A DNA stretch of 45,784 bases from an uncultured Clostridium sp. (GTDB lineage Bacteria; Bacillota; Clostridia; TANB77; CAG-465), in NCBI GenBank assembly GCA_900553785.1, contig USES01000009.1, positions 1 to 45,784 of the forward strand, read 5' to 3'. Each line of letters starts with the position of its first letter. Within the stretch, counting starts at the first letter, position 1. Shown piece by piece: positions 43,036 to 45,784 of the stretch. The position numbers and the translations under genes are program-made. The notes beneath the pieces were generated by a model, which worked only from the letters and a program-made list of their open reading frames with translations, was not told the origin of the DNA and ran no database searches.

Positions 43036-45784
43036 CTACATTAATCCATCAAACAAGCTTACTTGAAGTGAATTTGGCATTCCATTTAAGCATCCTGCTT
43101 TTTCAAGTAGCTCTAAACCAGATTTTCCAAGTTTGGCTCTCCTTGTTAAGTCTTCTTTTGATGCAAATGGCTCTTCTTCTCTTGCCTTTATAACATTATC
43201 TGCGTTTACTTCACCAAAGTTTGGTATTGCAGATAGAGGTGGCCTTAAATTGCCGTCTTCTATTAAAAACTTTTTAGCATCAGATTTATACAAATCTATT
43301 GGTAAAAATTTAATGTGTCTTTTATTCATTTCCAGAACTATTTCAAGTATAGGGCACATTCCCTTTTCTTTTTGAGACGCCTGGTTTCCAAGCATATCTA
43401 TTTCCTTCATTTTCTCTAAAACTTTCTCCTCACCGTAAAGCATTGAGTCTGCATCAAATTCGTCTGCACGAATTGAGAAAAACGCCGCATAATATGCAGA
43501 TGGAATATGTACTTTAAACCACGCAATTCTAAATGCCATTGTAACGTATGCCGCAGCATGAGCTTTAGGGAACATATACATTATCTTTTTACAAGAATCT
43601 ATGTACCAGTCTGGCACTCCATGTTCTTTCATAAGAGTTTCATACTCAGGCCACTTTGGCTCTTTTCCTTTAGCAACTTTCCCTTTACGAACACTTTCCA
43701 TTATTTTAAATGCAGTATTTGGTGGAAGGCCTTTGTCCATAAGATAAATCATTATGTCATCACGCGTACATATTGCTTCACTTAATGTTACTGTTCCATT
43801 TTCAATTAAAGTTTGAGCATTGTTTAGCCATACATCTGTACCATGTGACAGACCTGAAATACGAATTAATTCTTCAAATGTAGTTGGTTTTGTATCTACA
43901 AGCATTCCACGAACGAATTTGGTACCAAATTCAGGTACGCCATATGTACCAACTTCAGAATGTATTTCTTCTTTAGTTACACCTAATGCCTCCGTTGAAC
44001 TAAATATAGACATTGTTTCTTTATCATCCAGCGGTATAGACTTTGGATCAACACCTGTTAAATCTTGTAACATACGAATAACGGTCGGATCAACGTGTCC
44101 TAAAATATCGAATTTCAAAACGTTATCATGAATAGCATGGAAATCAAAGTGAGTCGTACGCCATTCAGCAGATAAATCATCTGCTGGATATTGGTAAGGC
44201 GTGAAATCAAAAACATCATAATCTCTAGGAATAACAATAATTCCCCCTGGATGTTGGCCGGTCGTACGTTTAACGCCACCACACCCTCGAGCAATTCTTT
44301 CAAGTTCAGCACTACGTACTTCATTATCAATTCCTAATGTTTCAGCATATCCTTTTGCATAACCATAAGCTGTTTTTTCAGCAACTGTAGAAATTGTTCC
44401 TGCTCTAAAGACATGATCTTCTCCAAAAATAGTTTTAGTAAATGCATGAGCATTTGCTTGATACGCTCCCGAGAAATTTAAGTCGATATCAGGTACTTTA
44501 TCCGCATTGAAACCTAAGAAAGTTTCGAACGGAATATTATGTCCTTCACCTTTCATTGGTTTACCACATACAGGGCAAATCTTATCAGGTAAATCATAAC
44601 CATCAGCAGCAACACCTTCTTCTAAAAATTCACTATGACTACAATGAAGACATAGATAATGTGGTGGTAACGGATTTACTTCTGTAATTCCTGACATTGT
44701 TGCAACGAATGAAGATCCTACCGAACCTCTGGAACCTACTAGATAACCATCATCATTTGATTTTTTTACTAGTAAATGGGAAATATAATAAATAACCCCA
44801 AACCCATGTTTAATGATATTACTTAATTCTTTTTCTAATCTTTTTTCCACAATTTCGGGTAATTTTTCACCATAAAGTCGATGTGCTGTATCATAACAAA
44901 TCTTTGTTAAATTTTCATCTGCATTATCAATTGTTGGTGTAAATAATTTATCATGAATTGGTCGAATTTCTTCAACCATATCTGCGATTTTGTTTGTATT
45001 TGTTACAACATATTCATATACTTCATCCGCTGGTAGATAATCATAACATTTTAACATTTCATCTGTTGTTCTTAAATATTGAGATGGTGTAAATGCACGT
45101 GGATTTTTTCGGTCACATAAAGGGTGAGCACGATGTCCAATCCCAATTTTGGGTTGTGATATAAAAACATCTCGATAAATTTTATCCTTTTCATCTAAAA
45201 AATGGACATCTCCAGTAGCTACAATAAGTTTATTTAATTTTTTTGCTGCTGTAATAAGACGTTTTATTGAAATAATTAAATTTTCTTCAGATTCAATTTG
45301 TCCACGATCAATTAAATGATAGTAATCTTGAAAAGGTTGTATTTCCACATAATCATAAAATTCTAACAATTGTTCCAACTTTTCATCTGAAGAATTCAAA
45401 GCTGCTTCAAAAACATCTGAACGATAACAGCTAGTCCCATATAGCAATCCTTTACGATAATATTCCAATCTTTCTTTTGGAATACGAGAACCATCATGGA
45501 AATAAGTTGTATTTGCTTCAGAAACAATTTTAAACATATTTTTTAAACCTTCTTTATTCAAAGCAAGTGCTGTCATATGATATGGGAAAACGATTTTATA
45601 AGCATCGTCTTTTTGTAATTTATTTAAATCAAGTAAATTATAATTTCCACTTTGCATAATAGAATGTAACATCGTTGTAAATACAGCACCTAAAACTTCA
45701 GCATCATAATCAGCTCTATGTGCTACATCATCGTCATAATTTACACGATAAACACGACATACATTTCCTAAACGATAAGATTTC
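43036..45784 (-). CDS. polC: DNA polymerase III PolC-type, 3' part (runs off the right edge)
   Basis: The frame is open to the last base of the window, so the gene is cut at its 5' side; about 915 C-terminal residues of the roughly 1400-1450 expected are present. The edge segment ends the 3'-5' exonuclease domain with its HRADYD motif. PHP-domain parts follow, then zinc-ligand cysteines (CLHC and CPVC), PDIDLNFSG with catalytic Asp residues, and the C-terminal polymerase and helix-hairpin-helix regions. PolC is the replicative polymerase of low-GC Gram-positives. Codon use switches near 44,000: the right part favours CGT for Arg and ATT for Ile, the left part AGA and ATA like neighbours. The reading frame is intact across the switch. 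Confidence 0.95.
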   Translation of the reverse strand, partial: KSYRLGNVCRVYRVNYDDDVAHRADYDAEVLGAVFTTMLHSIMQSGNYNLLDLNKLQKDDAYKIVFPYHMTALALNKEGLKNMFKIVSEANTTYFHDGSRIPKERLEYYRKGLLYGTSCYRSDVFEAALNSSDEKLEQLLEFYDYVEIQPFQDYYHLIDRGQIESEENLIISIKRLITAAKKLNKLIVATGDVHFLDEKDKIYRDVFISQPKIGIGHRAHPLCDRKNPRAFTPSQYLRTTDEMLKCYDYLPADEVYEYVVTNTNKIADMVEEIRPIHDKLFTPTIDNADENLTKICYDTAHRLYGEKLPEIVEKRLEKELSNIIKHGFGVIYYISHLLVKKSNDDGYLVGSRGSVGSSFVATMSGITEVNPLPPHYLCLHCSHSEFLEEGVAADGYDLPDKICPVCGKPMKGEGHNIPFETFLGFNADKVPDIDLNFSGAYQANAHAFTKTIFGEDHVFRAGTISTVAEKTAYGYAKGYAETLGIDNEVRSAELERIARGCGGVKRTTGQHPGGIIVIPRDYDVFDFTPYQYPADDLSAEWRTTHFDFHAIHDNVLKFDILGHVDPTVIRMLQDLTGVDPKSIPLDDKETMSIFSSTEALGVTKEEIHSEVGTYGVPEFGTKFVRGMLVDTKPTTFEELIRISGLSHGTDVWLNNAQTLIENGTVTLSEAICTRDDIMIYLMDKGLPPNTAFKIMESVRKGKVAKGKEPKWPEYETLMKEHGVPDWYIDSCKKIMYMFPKAHAAAYVTMAFRIAWFKVHIPSAYYAAFFSIRADEFDADSMLYGEEKVLEKMKEIDMLGNQASQKEKGMCPILEIVLEMNKRHIKFLPIDLYKSDAKKFLIEDGNLRPPLSAIPNFGEVNADNVIKAREEEPFASKEDLTRRAKLGKSGLELLEKAGCLNGMPNSLQVSLFDGLM

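Overview
The window is low-GC DNA (about 30% G+C by eye) from an endospore-forming member of the Firmicutes, most likely an uncultured Clostridia lineage. Evidence: an alpha/beta-type small acid-soluble spore protein, a gerA-type germinant-receptor operon, ytfJ (gerW), ytaF, spoIIAA/spoIIAB, veg, a Gram-positive LexA-type box at recA, and PolC-type DNA polymerase III. Family and order cannot be settled from the window. Almost everything is on the minus strand; only rpsU and the SASP gene are on the plus strand.

Layout, left to right. 1-4250: start of an unknown gene at the left edge, then a spore-germination receptor operon (A, C, a small two-helix protein, B). 4270-7700: the recA-recX-scpA-ytfI-ytfJ operon under a strong promoter with LexA-like boxes. 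7840-12240: housekeeping genes (veg, S41 protease, ytaF, rpsU, rluB, rluD). 12290-13370: a spoIIA-type operon with spoIIAA and spoIIAB but no sigF; a small DUF6514-like gene follows instead, and a Spo0A box lies in the promoter. 13400-17800: two surface proteins, a membrane-anchored pentapeptide/cysteine-repeat protein with foreign codon use and an Ig-like-repeat/SLH protein. 17949: SASP.

18190-42520: two tandem surface-polysaccharide operons, both leftward. Operon B (42425 to 34286) has an initiating phosphoglycosyl transferase, a GT4-GT32 fusion, GT4, an O-antigen ligase/polymerase, GT2, a TupA-like ATP-grasp protein and a flippase. It is closed by a terminator at 34247. Operon A (34158 to 18197) has a PglF/CapD-type dehydratase, a DegT aminotransferase, an initiating phosphoglycosyl transferase, GT2, a GT4-GT4 fusion, an EpsG-like polymerase, GT4, two TupA-like proteins, a flippase, DUF362, an acyltransferase and a UDP-glucuronate-4-epimerase-like enzyme. 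A TupA-flippase gene pair with the same 11-bp overlap occurs in both, pointing to cassette duplication. The combination suggests two separate Wzx/Wzy-type polymers, possibly carrying amide-linked amino acids on uronic acids (inference).

42540-45784: a short ribosome hibernation factor and the 3' part of polC, which runs off the right edge and changes codon usage near 44,000, suggesting recombination or a chimeric assembly.

No tRNA, rRNA, CRISPR array, insertion sequence or prophage was recognised. Several coding starts are placed downstream of the longest possible ORF because a Shine-Dalgarno site, an upstream stop or a promoter decides the start; the reason is given in each entry.
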